Position numbers and translations under genes: made by a program. Below are positions 46,301 through 59,400 of a DNA stretch of 64,000 nucleotides, one piece after another (the first letter of the stretch is position 1; each line of letters starts with the position of its first letter). Origin of the DNA: Phallusia mammillata (lineage: Eukaryota > Chordata > Ascidiacea > Phlebobranchia > Ascidiidae). The DNA lies in assembly GCA_003260075.1 (NCBI GenBank), contig QLIY01000375.1:9015-73014 (forward strand), read 5' to 3'. Below the pieces are notes generated by a model, which saw only the letters and a program-made list of their open reading frames with translations, had not been told where the DNA came from and did no database searches.

Positions 46301-49300
46301 GATTTCCCAACAACTTTAAATGTTTTCAGGCATTCCGCAATGGCGAATTGGATTGCGACGACAAAATGTATCTCATCCATACTGATTCTGAAGGGAGCGG
46401 GTCCGAAAGCGCTGTGCTAACTGCCGTTAAGATGCAGGGTCACGATAGCGGTGAGTGTTAATAATTCGCTGTACAAGCAAATGAGCGAATATTCGAATAG
46501 TGTTTGTGAAGTCACCAAGGCATAAAAACTGGGGAAAGAATCCATTGGTGCGTGTATACTGCAATAAAACGTATTTACTATACTTGTACTTAAAACTAAA
46601 ATCTCCCAGCTCGTTGCTTGGTTGATGAAGACCTTATGAACTTTATGTACTTATATTGATCATTCGTACTGAAGATATCATATTTAAATACGATACTGAT
46701 GATGCTGTATAGGCGAAATATATCTTAAAATCTTAGGGGGGGGGGGGGGTTCGTTGCTTGGTTGATGAAGACCTTATGAACTTTATGTGTATTGATCATT
46801 CGTACTGAAGATATCATATTTAAATAAGATACTGATGATGCTGTATAGGCGAAATATATCTTAAAATCTTAGGGGCGGGAGATTTAATGTTTTTTATGAA
46901 CTTAAATTAAAAGTATTTACAATGTGAATTTTGTGGTCATAATATCGGCAAGCGTTTATTTTTCGCTTTTAAGATTAGGTTTTTGGTTGATAATTCTACT
47001 TCAGGTAAAAATGAGAAAATAACAGCAATCTTCGAAAGGAGTTTATTAACGATCATTTAAACAATCACATGCTTTCTAACAGTTATTTTTTGAAAATACA
47101 AGAAGTTGCATGACGCTATAAAACAATTAAAAACACTTTAAATGCGCTCTGCAAATTTTAGGTAACAATCACCGAGTACAAGATATCACATTTGCATTAT
47201 TTCCTAACATGTTTTTCTTTCACTTTTCTGGCCATTCTCTTTTTAGCGTGGCGGCCATTTTGTTGCCGGTGATATGGGTGCAAGTTTTTTTTTCTTAGTT
47301 ACTTTTTTTAACTTTAACACTGTATCTCTAACATATACCTCAAACTCTTGCAAACATGATTGTTAGGTGTAAGTCTCTCCTAAATATTAAACGACTTCTA
47401 ATGGAAAATGGAACATTGGTCCACACACGCACACATAAGACGCAAAGACGACATCAGAATTTTTTTCTTAAAGAAGTAAACGTTTATAAATTCGAAGAAA
47501 GCTCTATAATGTCGAAAAATTTCTGCTAAATGGCTTTGTTTACAATTTATTTGCAAAATGTATTTGCTAAATTTTTTATGACATATAGAATTTGCTTTTT
47601 ACCCCATATAGAATTTGTACGACAATATTTCCAACAGATTTCAATCAAAATGTAATTCTGATTTTACTAAATTATGGTGTACTGGTCTTTTGCACGAGTC
47701 GTTAGAAATTGAATTAATATTTTGGGCGGTGGGGGGGGGGGTGCTTTTTACCCCATATAGAATTTGTACGACAATATTTCCAACATATTTCAATCAAAAT
47801 GTAATTCTGATTTTACTAAATTATGGTGTATTGGTCTTTTGCACGAGTCGTTAGAAATTGAATTAATATTTTGGGCGGTTTTGGCGAAATCCTGCTAACC
47901 CTTATGTCCCCTGTTCTGAGATCAAAATTCAGGCCCCAACAACCAAAGCTGTTGTGCTTAGAGTTTTTTTAATATTTTGTTTCTCTACGTAGCACACTCG
48001 CTTTCCGCAAGAAGCGTTTCGCACAACCAACGAGACAATGACGTCATGGTGACGTCACCGCAACGTCATATACCAACGCTGGGGACTTCCCAACTGATGG
48101 GAGAGAGTCACCCATCGCCGACGGCAACAACACAAGTCTTAACACTTGATCAGTTGACCCCGGAAAAACTGATTCAGCTGCAGAACAAAGGCTTGTTGCA
48201 GGTAGATGCATATTTTTTAGGTGTATGATTTACAGTAATATTAAAATCATGTGTGATTTGGTACATTGCTTATCGAGTACCGACCATACGACCACGTAGG
48301 TCAGTGGTTCCCAAACTTTTTTCTTATAAGGCGCATTTTAGAAAAAACAAAAGTTATTTGGCGCACTTCGAACATTTGAATAAAAAATATATATGATTTT
48401 TTTTATTTCGGTTTAAAATGGCACAGCAAATTAGCTGACAAAGACACTAACTATAAGGTCATAAAGCCGCTATACAGGTCACTCTCATAGTTAAATAGCC
48501 TAGTTGAACATCTCAGAGACGTGGAGCATGTTGGCCTAGTGGTCTAAGCACCTGGTACTACTACTCTACTTGATTAATTTTAGTTTCAATATTTTTTGCG
48601 GCACACCTAATGACATCTGGCGCATAGTTTGGGAACCACTGACGTAGTTAGACTACTTTGTGATGCTTTTGAAGTTACGAGTGAATTTGACACTGGACAA
48701 GTTGCTGACAGAAAAACATTGCCTTTGTGTTGGTGAAAATCTGTTTAAGCGTATAGCTAAAAATATATTACAAAATCGTATATTTATGTTGAAATGTGTA
48801 AGCAATTTTAGACCTAATATCAAAACATACCTTATTTGGTTCGTATTTAGTTGCATGGAAGAAATATGAAAGTAGGTTTTGTTGAAACCAATTCTTCTTT
48901 TGTCATGTGCCGTTGTACGCAAACAACTTCAAGTTTTTAGAATCAGTTTGATGCTCGGGTTTGCGCGTAAGGATTTTGTTAACGGACCACACGATTTCGA
49001 TTTAAATTCTGCGAACTGCAAATGTTTGGGTTCAAACGATTTCGAATTTCAACACAGAAGCTTTCAGCCTATTGAAATGAGAGCGTAAATATATCATTAC
49101 GAAAAGGCTGAGAAAATTATATTTCCTTTGTAATGTTTTAATGTGATAATAATCGAACATATTTTAAGACCTTTAAAGCAAGAACACCATTATCTGACGG
49201 TTTATTTTTACGTTTTATCTCAAAAGCTTTTAAGACGAATGTGTTAACATATTTTCTGTTTTTAAATAATATTTTTTGGGTTTCGTTTTTACCTCCTCAG

Positions 49301-52300
49301 TTTACCCAATTTTTTCGTTTACATGAAACAGGCACCTGAAGAGCAGTTAAACAGTCTGTAAAATCTAAGCTGAGAGTGCAAACGTCATAAAATAAAAAAA
49401 TAATAATTTGGACTTCGCCTGTTTTTGTCACGCCCTTTTTATCTGAGAAATGCGCAGGTGAAATAGAGGTTTGCACTCCACAAAAACAAATGTATATCGC
49501 TAGACTTGGTTCTTTGCTCGAGTAGCATCGTGTTACAGAAAGTGTTGTTGAAATATTGATTTGGAAATTTTTATCAACTATACCTTTAAAACCACCTTGA
49601 GTAAGCTTTACTTCCTTAAACGACATTCACATATTTTCTTCTGAAACATACATCCATGTATAAGTTACGTTATACGCCTTGAACGCATTTTGTGCACAGA
49701 TAATATTAACGATTATTACGAATAAATCCAAAACAAATGGACTGATGACCATTTCCGCCATTTTGAATAAATTTGCCTGTACCCCGTTTTCATATGCGCA
49801 AAAGCTGGTTAAGTTAAGTAAACAGCTTTGCGTTTTCAACCGTGACTATAAATATTCTTCGATTTCCTTTTGTTAACAAACGCCGTTTCGAGAAAATAAA
49901 CTAAAAAAGTTTCTTTTTTACAAAGAAATTATATTGTTTTTCATGTATGCTTGTAGTGTTGACATGGAAAAGTCTGTTATATCACTTCAACTTAAAGGCT
50001 GTTTTGCTTATTTTAATCGGTTTAAAATAAATTAGATTTTAAATATATTGCAATACACTCTTTAGTACAATTATTTGACACCTAAGAAAAAATACCTCGC
50101 ATGGAACTATGCCGTATTGGCCTTGGTATTGATTAAACGATATTTCTACTAATCGTGTTAAAAATATGAATTTCATTTTCCAAGGTTGTGCAAGAATTTA
50201 CAAATGCAAAATAAAATGTTTTAAAATTTGTCATTGAAAAATAACCACTAATTTTAAATTATTTATTATTTCACAAAAAACACAAACAATAAAAAAATCT
50301 TTGGCCCTAAATTGCCCTTCTGGCCTTTAGCCGGGTTCAGATAAATTAATGCTGGTTTCAACCTTAACAAACCTCGGAAATTGATGTTGTCGAAACCGCT
50401 ACCGCAAGCAGCGTGTACTTTACAAGCAATGAACTGTCATCTCTGACGTCACACTGCTATTTTACGTCACCCGGCCATGAGTCTCGCGGTTTGACCTTGA
50501 CATGGAGAATTACACTTCAGTTTTTTTTTCAAGTTTAACTTTGCAAAAATATTTTTGTTTTTGTTGTTGATCCACATTTATTATCCGTTTACAAATTTTC
50601 ACAAAAGTACAAATAAAATTAAAAATGTTTTTTTATTTTGAATTTTGGAACCAGTAAATTAAAAATTTAAACTTATTCTATACTTCGTACGTGCCTAAGT
50701 GTTTGAAATACAAATGCTGTTGAAGACTTAGAACTTCATAATGTAGGTTTTCCTTTAAAATACTTAAAACTTACACCGCCCACCTTTAAACTTACTCACG
50801 TGACCAACAGATCTCGCCAATGTCTGGGCCGACCGCATCATCATTCATCTTCACGGCCAGAGGGAGCGGTTCAAACCATCCTCTGCATATAGCAGCTGCC
50901 GACGCATTCTCCTCGTCCATTGCAAAACAACATCAACAGCACATGGAAGATCCGCTCGATATCGTCCGGGATTTGTGCGTCGTTTGCGGCGACCGCGCGT
51001 CTGGTGAGTCGATGTTCAAAAAGTTGGCTAGGTTGTTTATCTGAGGTAAAATGTTGGTAGGTCGTTTCTGAGGTCTGAAATCAGTGTTTATTAAATAGCT
51101 TGGCGCAAAATGTTTACAGAAGAGCGTTATGCCACCTTGGTTTTGATCTCTTTCAACGTGAATACGACGATTATACGTTTTCTAACATTCTGGTCTTGAC
51201 TGAATTTTATTGTCGATTTTGGTGAACTACCTTCAAGTTTTGGTTGGTTTTCCGATAATAGTTGATGTTAAATACAACATAGTTGCTGAAGTGGAATAAT
51301 GCAAAATGCCAATTTTACTTGATTTTACTGCTTATAACTGAAGATTTTACGACGTATTCGCAGCAAATTGTTTGCGCTTTTTCAGTAGGAAATCTTGAAT
51401 TTTAAAATTTTTAAATAAAACAAGCGCATATGCAGCGAAAATATTTTGTTTTACTGCTGAAAAGGTGCGTTGCTACAAAAAATGCATATTTTTTAGGACT
51501 ATTATCTGATCATAACATTACCAAGGCTTAACCGCGGCCCAATCATAACGACAAAAGTAACTAATTATTATCTGTGCAAAACTGCAATTCGTTGGCTGCA
51601 TTATTTTTGTATCTTGCAGCGTATACATTATAAAAGGCATTTTGCAGTATAGCTTGCATTAAGAACATATGATTTTTTCCTAATTAATTTGGACGATTTG
51701 TACCTTTTGAAACCTTATGAGTTTGGCGTATCACTTGTTTTGGGCAACATTTATTATCAGAAATCACAGTTCAGTGATTACCTATTCTTAAATACTTGCT
51801 AGCGTTCTTAAATACTATCTATTTGTGTATATTTCCGCATTATTTCAAAAGTAAACAGCAAAAAGTATTTTTTTGACAAATCTCTTCACGAAAATTTATT
51901 TTGGTTCAATAAACGGCTTGAGCCGATTCAAAGTTAAAATCCCTCTGTCGAAATTAAGTTTGCATTAATATGTTTTTATCGACATATTAAAAAAAACTAA
52001 CTTTTGATCGATAACCTTTTTTTTGTTATTTGATATTTTTTTGTATATTGAGTTATGCTGTTTAAACAATCAGTAAAAAATATTCACAACACTCTAAACT
52101 CCCGCCCTAGTGGGGAATCCCCTCGGATGCAAACATTTTCTTTGTCGCGTATTTTTCTAGATATACAGTGTCTGTCAGAAATGTTATGCAACACCATAAT
52201 CCGATAATCGATTTTTTTTAATCCGGGGGGGGGGGGGTGTCTGTCAGTGTAAAACCCCAAAAGTCAGCTTGGCCTCGTAGCCGTTGTTACGCAATAAACG

Positions 52301-53404
52301 TGTTTACATGGTAAACAGGAAAACAGATTTTTTTAGGGCTTTCCTGACATACGAAACAACTGCTGTGAAATAACTTGGATTTATTTTAGCTCTATTAAAA
52401 CCGAAATGTTATGCAACACCATAATCCGATAATCGATTTTTTTTAATCCGCTAACCTGGGGTTCCCAACGAGGGGGAATTCCCTCTTAGGGGTGAGTTTT
52501 TGTTACAGTATTAATCTCTTACTGTTTGTCTGTGCTATGTGTTATTGCTGCATTTGTCATATATTAGCTGAGAAAAAGAAAGTTCTCGTATAATGGATTT
52601 AAGCTGATAACCGAGAGTTTAATTTCTGTTCTAAGAATTGCATTAAAATGTTAACGTAAACGATATTTTAGCAAACTAAATTTGTAGGGGGGAATTAGAT
52701 TTGATATCGACTTAAAAGGATGCACAGGACAAAAAAGGTTGGGAACCACTGCGCTAACCGGTTTTTAAACTTTGTCCTGCATTTAGGCATTTTCCGTTTG
52801 TACAAAAACGTTTTGGAATGGAGATTGTTTATGATATTTGTAAGACAGGCCGTATTTACGTGCATCTCGTGGTGGGATTCTTTTGAGATAAGAAAAAAAC
52901 GAACAAGTTTAATTTTGAATATACGTGCTTGATTCGGGCTTGGATTTACTCTTCGCTTAATTGTGCAACAATTTCACTAATTTTCGAGTATTCCAGGTTT
53001 TGTTTCAAAAATATTCAGGTTCTACTCCCAACTCTACTTTGTGTTGCGTGAATAAATGATTCCTTCCATTCGTGTATTTTTTACGAAGGAAGGCATTCTA
53101 CATACGCTACAACTGCACTAAGAAACGCAAATGTTATTTTCATACTATACAATTTTGTGTCAATTTGGAAAATCTTTAATGATTTTAATTTGATAACAAC
53201 AAGATTTAAAAAAAATAAAATTTTAAAAATTTGATGGCAAAAGGATTAGTGTTTTGGGGGGGGGGGAAAGAAACGCAAATGTTATTTTCATACTATACAA
53301 TTTTGTGTCAGTTTTGTGTCAAAATCCTAAATGATTTTAATTTGATAACAACAAGATTTAAAAAAATAAAATTTTAAAAATTTGATGGCAAAAGGATTAG
53401 TGTT

Positions 53405-53480
<76 letters not shown>

Positions 53481-56400
53481 CTTTCGTGGAGAACTTCCAT
53501 TCTGCAATTTCCACTAAAAACGATCTCTTGCCCTTTGCTTGGAAATGTCATTTTTTGGCGTTTGCAATTGACCCGGCTTTGTGCTGACCCAAGGTAACCT
53601 CGCAGTGGTGTGTGTACGCGCTTGACCCGGGGTTACGCGTGGTTGACTCGGTGTCAGCTGGGTCCCCGCTGAAATGTCGTTTGCCGCAACAAAAGGCAAC
53701 AGCGTGGTTCGCCCTTAATTAACCACCGTGGCTGCCTTGCACGTGATATCGCAAGCTTTTGTTGATTTTTAAATCGAGGGCAAAAGGAGGTTGACAGGAA
53801 AAGGTGAATTTAAGGTGCGCCTGCGGTTCTTAGAAATTTGTTTCCTTGTGAATTTGATAAAAGGATGAACTCAAAGACTCCCCCTCCTCCAAAAACGGCT
53901 ACTGAATTGGAGATAGAAAGCCAACTACAGGTCGAAGCAACATGGATTTCTGGAACTTTTCTTGACTATCGCGTGAATTCTATAATCGTCGTGTGTACTC
54001 GCTTAGTTGTTTGTTTTCGTTGGTAGGCCACATCCCACTATTGGCGTGGAATGGTTGATTTATTTGGAGGATACAACAATATATCAATTTGACAAAACAT
54101 AGTAACATTAAAGTCATGGGTTTAATCTAATTTTAGCATAAGGTTGGTTTGTAAACTGTTATGTATGCTTTTACTTTTAAACAACATTTACTTTTAAACA
54201 AATCAGCTGTCTGATTTAGGAGGTCATTTTTGTCGATCAGTTCAAATTGATGTTTTGGGTTTACAAAAGCGAGCTTCAAAAGTCATTGCTTGGATGACCT
54301 CACTGCATATGTTTGTTCAACTTTCGAATAGTTAGGTTTACCGATTTTTGCCCTAAGCCAAAGCGTTGCGAAAATCAATGGGATCTTTTGTCGTTTGGGT
54401 CGTGTCCTTGTTCGAAGCAGTTAAATTTCAAAATGCGATTGTTTCTGCGGTGCTATTTACAATTCATCCAGGTTCGTTTGAGGGTCACAGCATTTTTACG
54501 AAAGGCCATGACGTTTCGAGCAGGTCTGAAAGCTGGTTTGCAAAATCACGTGATTGACACGGCGGTTTGTTCGCCTGAGTTCACTGAGTGTATGTGTCAC
54601 TTTTTTCCGGTTGTGCATTTTTTGTTGCTTTCAGCAGATTTAAAGCGAGCCAAAATCGGAAACAATATATTGTTTTATTTCCCCATTTTTTCGGAAACAC
54701 TGTTTCAAATCGGACTTTTATACCAAATTACGTCTATTACGAAACCCAAAAAAAAAAATGGCAACAGCCGTAACGCAAACCATAATATTTTTACATCTTT
54801 ATTTCCTTTCTGTTTTGCCCCTTTCTCTTTAGCCAGTGCTATTCTTTAGCGCTGCTTGTTATTTTTAGATACTATATATGCCTATTAATTATAAATGTCC
54901 CATAAACAAATGGTGAATGACTTTAGATTTATAAAAGTTTACTGTCTAATATAAGTACGTTTAATATCATTTTTGCTTCTTAAGGTCGTCATTACGGTGC
55001 CAAAAGCTGTGAAGGATGCAAGGGCTTCTTTAAACGTAGTATTCGCAAAAAACTCATGTACACTTGTCGTGGAAGCAAAGACTGCTCGGTCAACAAAACT
55101 CATCGCAATCGATGCCAGTACTGTCGCTTACAGAAGTGCCTCGTCATGGGAATGAAGTCCGATTGTGAGTCAGCAAGTTTATGCTAAATTTTTTTCTGCT
55201 GGGGTGTGTGTAGCTAAAAGTGGAATTAAAGACGCACAAATCATATTAATTTGCAAAAAAAATTACAATTATGGTCTTGCAACCATAATTGTACCCTACT
55301 TTGTTAATCAATGGATTAGCAACATTAATTGGACTGCTGTTGGCAACACCAAACATTAAAATTGAACTTGTAAGTGCATTTATGTGCACACCTACATTTT
55401 GCCACCAGTTCTTAAACGTTAGATTATATTTGCCTTTCGCAAAAAATATTTTTTACGGCAAAAATCTCTTACGGTATTCTATATTGTGCCACAACTCAGT
55501 GGTTGCTTTACACTGATCAAAGTGCTTATTCTCAAGTTTATAAAGCATTATGTATGTTTCCGAAAGGAATTGGCAGTGAAAGTTCACTTTATGTCCTTCT
55601 GTTTTAGCTGTGCAGTGTGAGCGGTCGCCTCTACAGAAACATATGGACGAAAATCACAGATTGTCCACATCTATCGCCAGTGGAGATTTGCATATTTATC
55701 AACGTGCCAGAAATAGTCGCGTTCCTTTTGAAGGGTATGTAATCACCAATTTGAGTTTTTTTGTTTACTTTTTTCCTGCAAAGATCCAACTAATAACAGC
55801 AACCGGTTCTCTGTAAGTTTTTTAGGACAAACTAGTTATTACGTACCAAAGAAAAATTGTTTAAGGACGTTTATTATAGTAAAGAAGGTTAAGGGGGTTC
55901 GAATTTTGATGCAAGATGTATGGTGTCAATTTATCTTACTGTCCAGTTACGTCATACAAACGTGCAATTTAAAGGTCAAAATCAGAAACTTGATTTGCTC
56001 GACAAAACATGAGGCGGATACTAAATTGTGTCATAGATAAACCGTTAAGCATGCTGAAAACAAAACATCAAAAGCAAATATTCAGAAAATTACGAACAAT
56101 AGTAAAGCCAAATAAAAAACATTTTTGAAATTTTGATGTTTTTTAATCTGGTCGGTGGCGTTAGCCTATGGACGTTTTGTAAAATTCGCTAGGCAATATA
56201 TGCAGGGTTCCCGCGGGTACGGAAAACCTGGAAAAGTTATGGAATTTAAATTTGTATTTTTTAGGCCTGGAAAAGTTTTGAAAAAAGCCAACTTTTACAA
56301 AAGTTCTTGAAAAAGTACGGAATTTGGCGACTTTCACCCTGAAAATGCCAGATAGATGTAGCAATTTTAAATTACGTAATATAAAAATATTTGTTGCAAG

Positions 56401-59400
56401 TATGGTAAATTGGCATCTACCAAAGTCTAATGCTTACTAGTTTCACGATGGGAATTGCTCGAATTTTTTAAAAATAAGGTTATGGAAATTTGTTTTTTTT
56501 CCTTGAAAAGTAGTGGAAAAGTCATGGAATTTAAGAACGAAAATTGCGCGGGAACCCTGTATATGCAACCTAGGACATTCAATGAGATAGAATACGTTTG
56601 TGGGCAAAAGGGTTTCTTATTTGAAAGCTGACTTCACTTGCATACCAACTCACGCTGGTATCAAGTAAACAGGTATCAGTAATGTTCGCAAGTAAATCTA
56701 GCCGTATTGTTAGGTCACAATTAAATAATATTGAATGCATTGAAAAATCTACTAATACTAGAACTCAGCAGAAAAATTTGCTAAATACCGTCAGGTGGCG
56801 TAAAGAGCATTCGCGAATGTTGCAAATGCAATTTGTGTAAATGCTGATGGTTAGGGCTATTAGGGTTGGGGTAAGGTTTCATAATAATAATAAAATAATT
56901 GTTAAAATTTAGTTCTTAACCCTAATCCAGTCCCACTGGCAATTTAAATACCTGCGCTCTTTACGTCTATCGGTATCGAGCAAATTTTTCTGTTGCGAGT
57001 TCTTGCGTTATTAGCTGTACCAGTTGTATTGACTCGCCAACGAGCACTGCATTAAAACAGTTGGGTAAACATATTTTTTGTCTTAAATTTGAACGTCTTT
57101 GGGGGCCTTAAAACCTTCTAGTCCAGCACAGTTTGCATATCAGTGGGTCAGGCGTCTTATGACAAAATATTTTCTTGTCTTTAGATCGACCCTGGATTTA
57201 ATGGACAAACAGAATCAGGTTGGTGATTGTTTTTCGGTATTTGTAAACTCGCGCGATCAAGGTCATGTTTTGCACAATCGATTTTTTGCGTGAGGTGCCC
57301 TCCGGTTAAAACGAAATTCAAATATTGATATTTGCATGGTATGCTCCTGTCAAAAACATTTTTCAACAAAACAACAATGGTTACATTGGCATTTTAAAAT
57401 GTTTGTTTTTATTCTGTCCATTTTGTGTATTTAATTAGTCTATGTTCAGAAATAGATACAGGGTTACATAAGCAACATTAATTATGTATGTAAAATCGTT
57501 TGGGTAAAAATTAAATTGGTGGAAAATGGCGTTACGCGGATATGTGTTGTCCACAGGGAAGTCTAAGTACGTTAGCCAGTGTGGTATCGACGATCGCTCA
57601 CTTAAGCAAGTCTTCTGGGGTCGGCGAAAACGAACGAGCTGTTCGCTCAGAACATGAGGAGAACGGAGTCAGTGAGAAGATTGAAGATGCTACCAAGTAA
57701 GTACATGATTTCAGATTAAATATTTTTGCGACCAGCATGACAAGCTGTTGTTGTTGTTTTTTGCAGAAAAATAGTGTTTTTTTAATGTTTGATACTTTTT
57801 CGTCTATTATGATGAACATAAATTTATAATTGGAATCAGTCCTGAAGCGTCTGTGTAGACCAGCGATCACGGCAGACTCATGTATAAATTAGCGGTGCTT
57901 GTGATTCAACTTTCGGCGGAGTCTCCGCTGAGCCTGCGTAGCTCGAGTCCCGGAAAGACTCCTGTCGTTGGTTCGCATCCCAACGCAGGCTAGATTTTTC
58001 TAGCCTACGCCTTGCCATGTTGTGGTGAATGCTGGTGACCGGCTAAATCGGCATGACGCCTTGGTGGGCCTGGCGTACTGTGATAAACCAGTTTAGCGCT
58101 GGTTTATTCACGTTTTGGTTAAGAAAGAGTGGTTGAACTTACTCAAATTTACGCTCATAATAAATAGACATCTGAAGTTGTGAACTTTGACCCAACGGTT
58201 AATCTGCTACGAAAAATGTTACAAAATGCGTTATATCATGCTCTATAATTACCAATTTATTTCAGAGCTCTTAATGCCCTGAACGAAACATTGAAGCGAT
58301 GTACAACGAACAGCAATATGACGGAAACTTCATCGGGCCAAATCCAAACTCCTGTGCTGGATTTTGAGGTAGATTCAATGCGAGAATGTCTTTCTTTTGT
58401 TTTAAAAAAAATAATTGTTCTTTTACCATCTATGAATTTGATGCCATTTTCTATGGACTGAAATTGTGATGTAGATTTTGATTTTGCACCTGATTTTGAG
58501 TAGTTTTGGTTTTGTTAGGCTTCTTAGTTACAGCAGCTTGCCTCATAAAATGATAAAAAATATCGGACAAGTTGTAGAACAAGCCATTGTGGTGTGCAAA
58601 TTGATGTGTTTGACCCAATAGCCACATGAGACCTCTCAAATAGCTCTAACTATTTGACAATTGTCTAAAGTGTGGAAAAGTTTGTATAGAATGTCAATGT
58701 GGTGTCGACTGCTCAGTATGTGCAAAATGGATAAAATTTGCACCGGTTGTTGAACATGCCATTTTTGTGTGTCGATTACTCTGTTTTTTTTACATATCTT
58801 TTCGATCTACCAAGCTGCTCCTTTATTAAATGTCATTGTGACATGCCAATGATATTGTTTACATTTCAATGACATTTGGTATAATCAAGGAAAAATAGCA
58901 AGTAACCACACATTGCCATTTTCTTGTCGGTAAACTTTGTTTTTCTTAGGGACCGCTCATGACAGAAGCCAACTTTCAGTTCGACCTGAGCATGCCCACT
59001 CCTACATCCGGGATACCAAGCGTCCACTACATCTGCGAGTCTGCGTCGAGACTACTTTTCCTGTCAGCACAGTGGGCGCGATCTATATTTGCTTTTCAAC
59101 TCCTAAGGTGAGATGTGAAACTAAACTCAGACAATTCTGGTTAATGGCATATTCCGTTTAATCTCATAAGGATTTTGAGTTTTTTTAAAAAAAAAATATG
59201 TTTCAAATACTACACACGGATCTGTTCACAAGTCCAATGACAAATAGATAACAGATGATGGCATGAGCATTTGCCGAAATGTTTGAATATGATAACATGT
59301 CGCTTTTTACGTCTATTTGGGCCGTTATATTCGCCAATAAAAATATCTGTTTGTTTTGCCTAAAAACAAACTAAAATAGACTTGACCGAGAACCTAGCAC

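Larger units (their letters stand above)
51004..54984 (+). other. NR2C intron 6 (4 kb) with repeats and G runs
   Basis: Contains a hAT element (52456-52751), a G-run duplication (52183-52237 against 52407-52450) and duplicate blocks ending in eleven G (53256-53266) and 72 G (53407-53478). No exon is supported. A 178-codon frame at 54313-54849 lacks any recognisable motif. Confidence 0.65.

Noticed and set aside
53382-53597. Poly-glycine and poly-proline frames through the 72-G run
   Set aside because: Produced by filler homopolymer; not real coding sequence.
54313-54849. 178-codon open frame on the plus strand in NR2C intron 6
   Set aside because: No recognisable motif, and intronic relative to a convincing gene model that runs past it with correct phases.
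57939-57992. Functional tRNA gene
   Set aside because: The anticodon arm is missing; better read as a SINE head.
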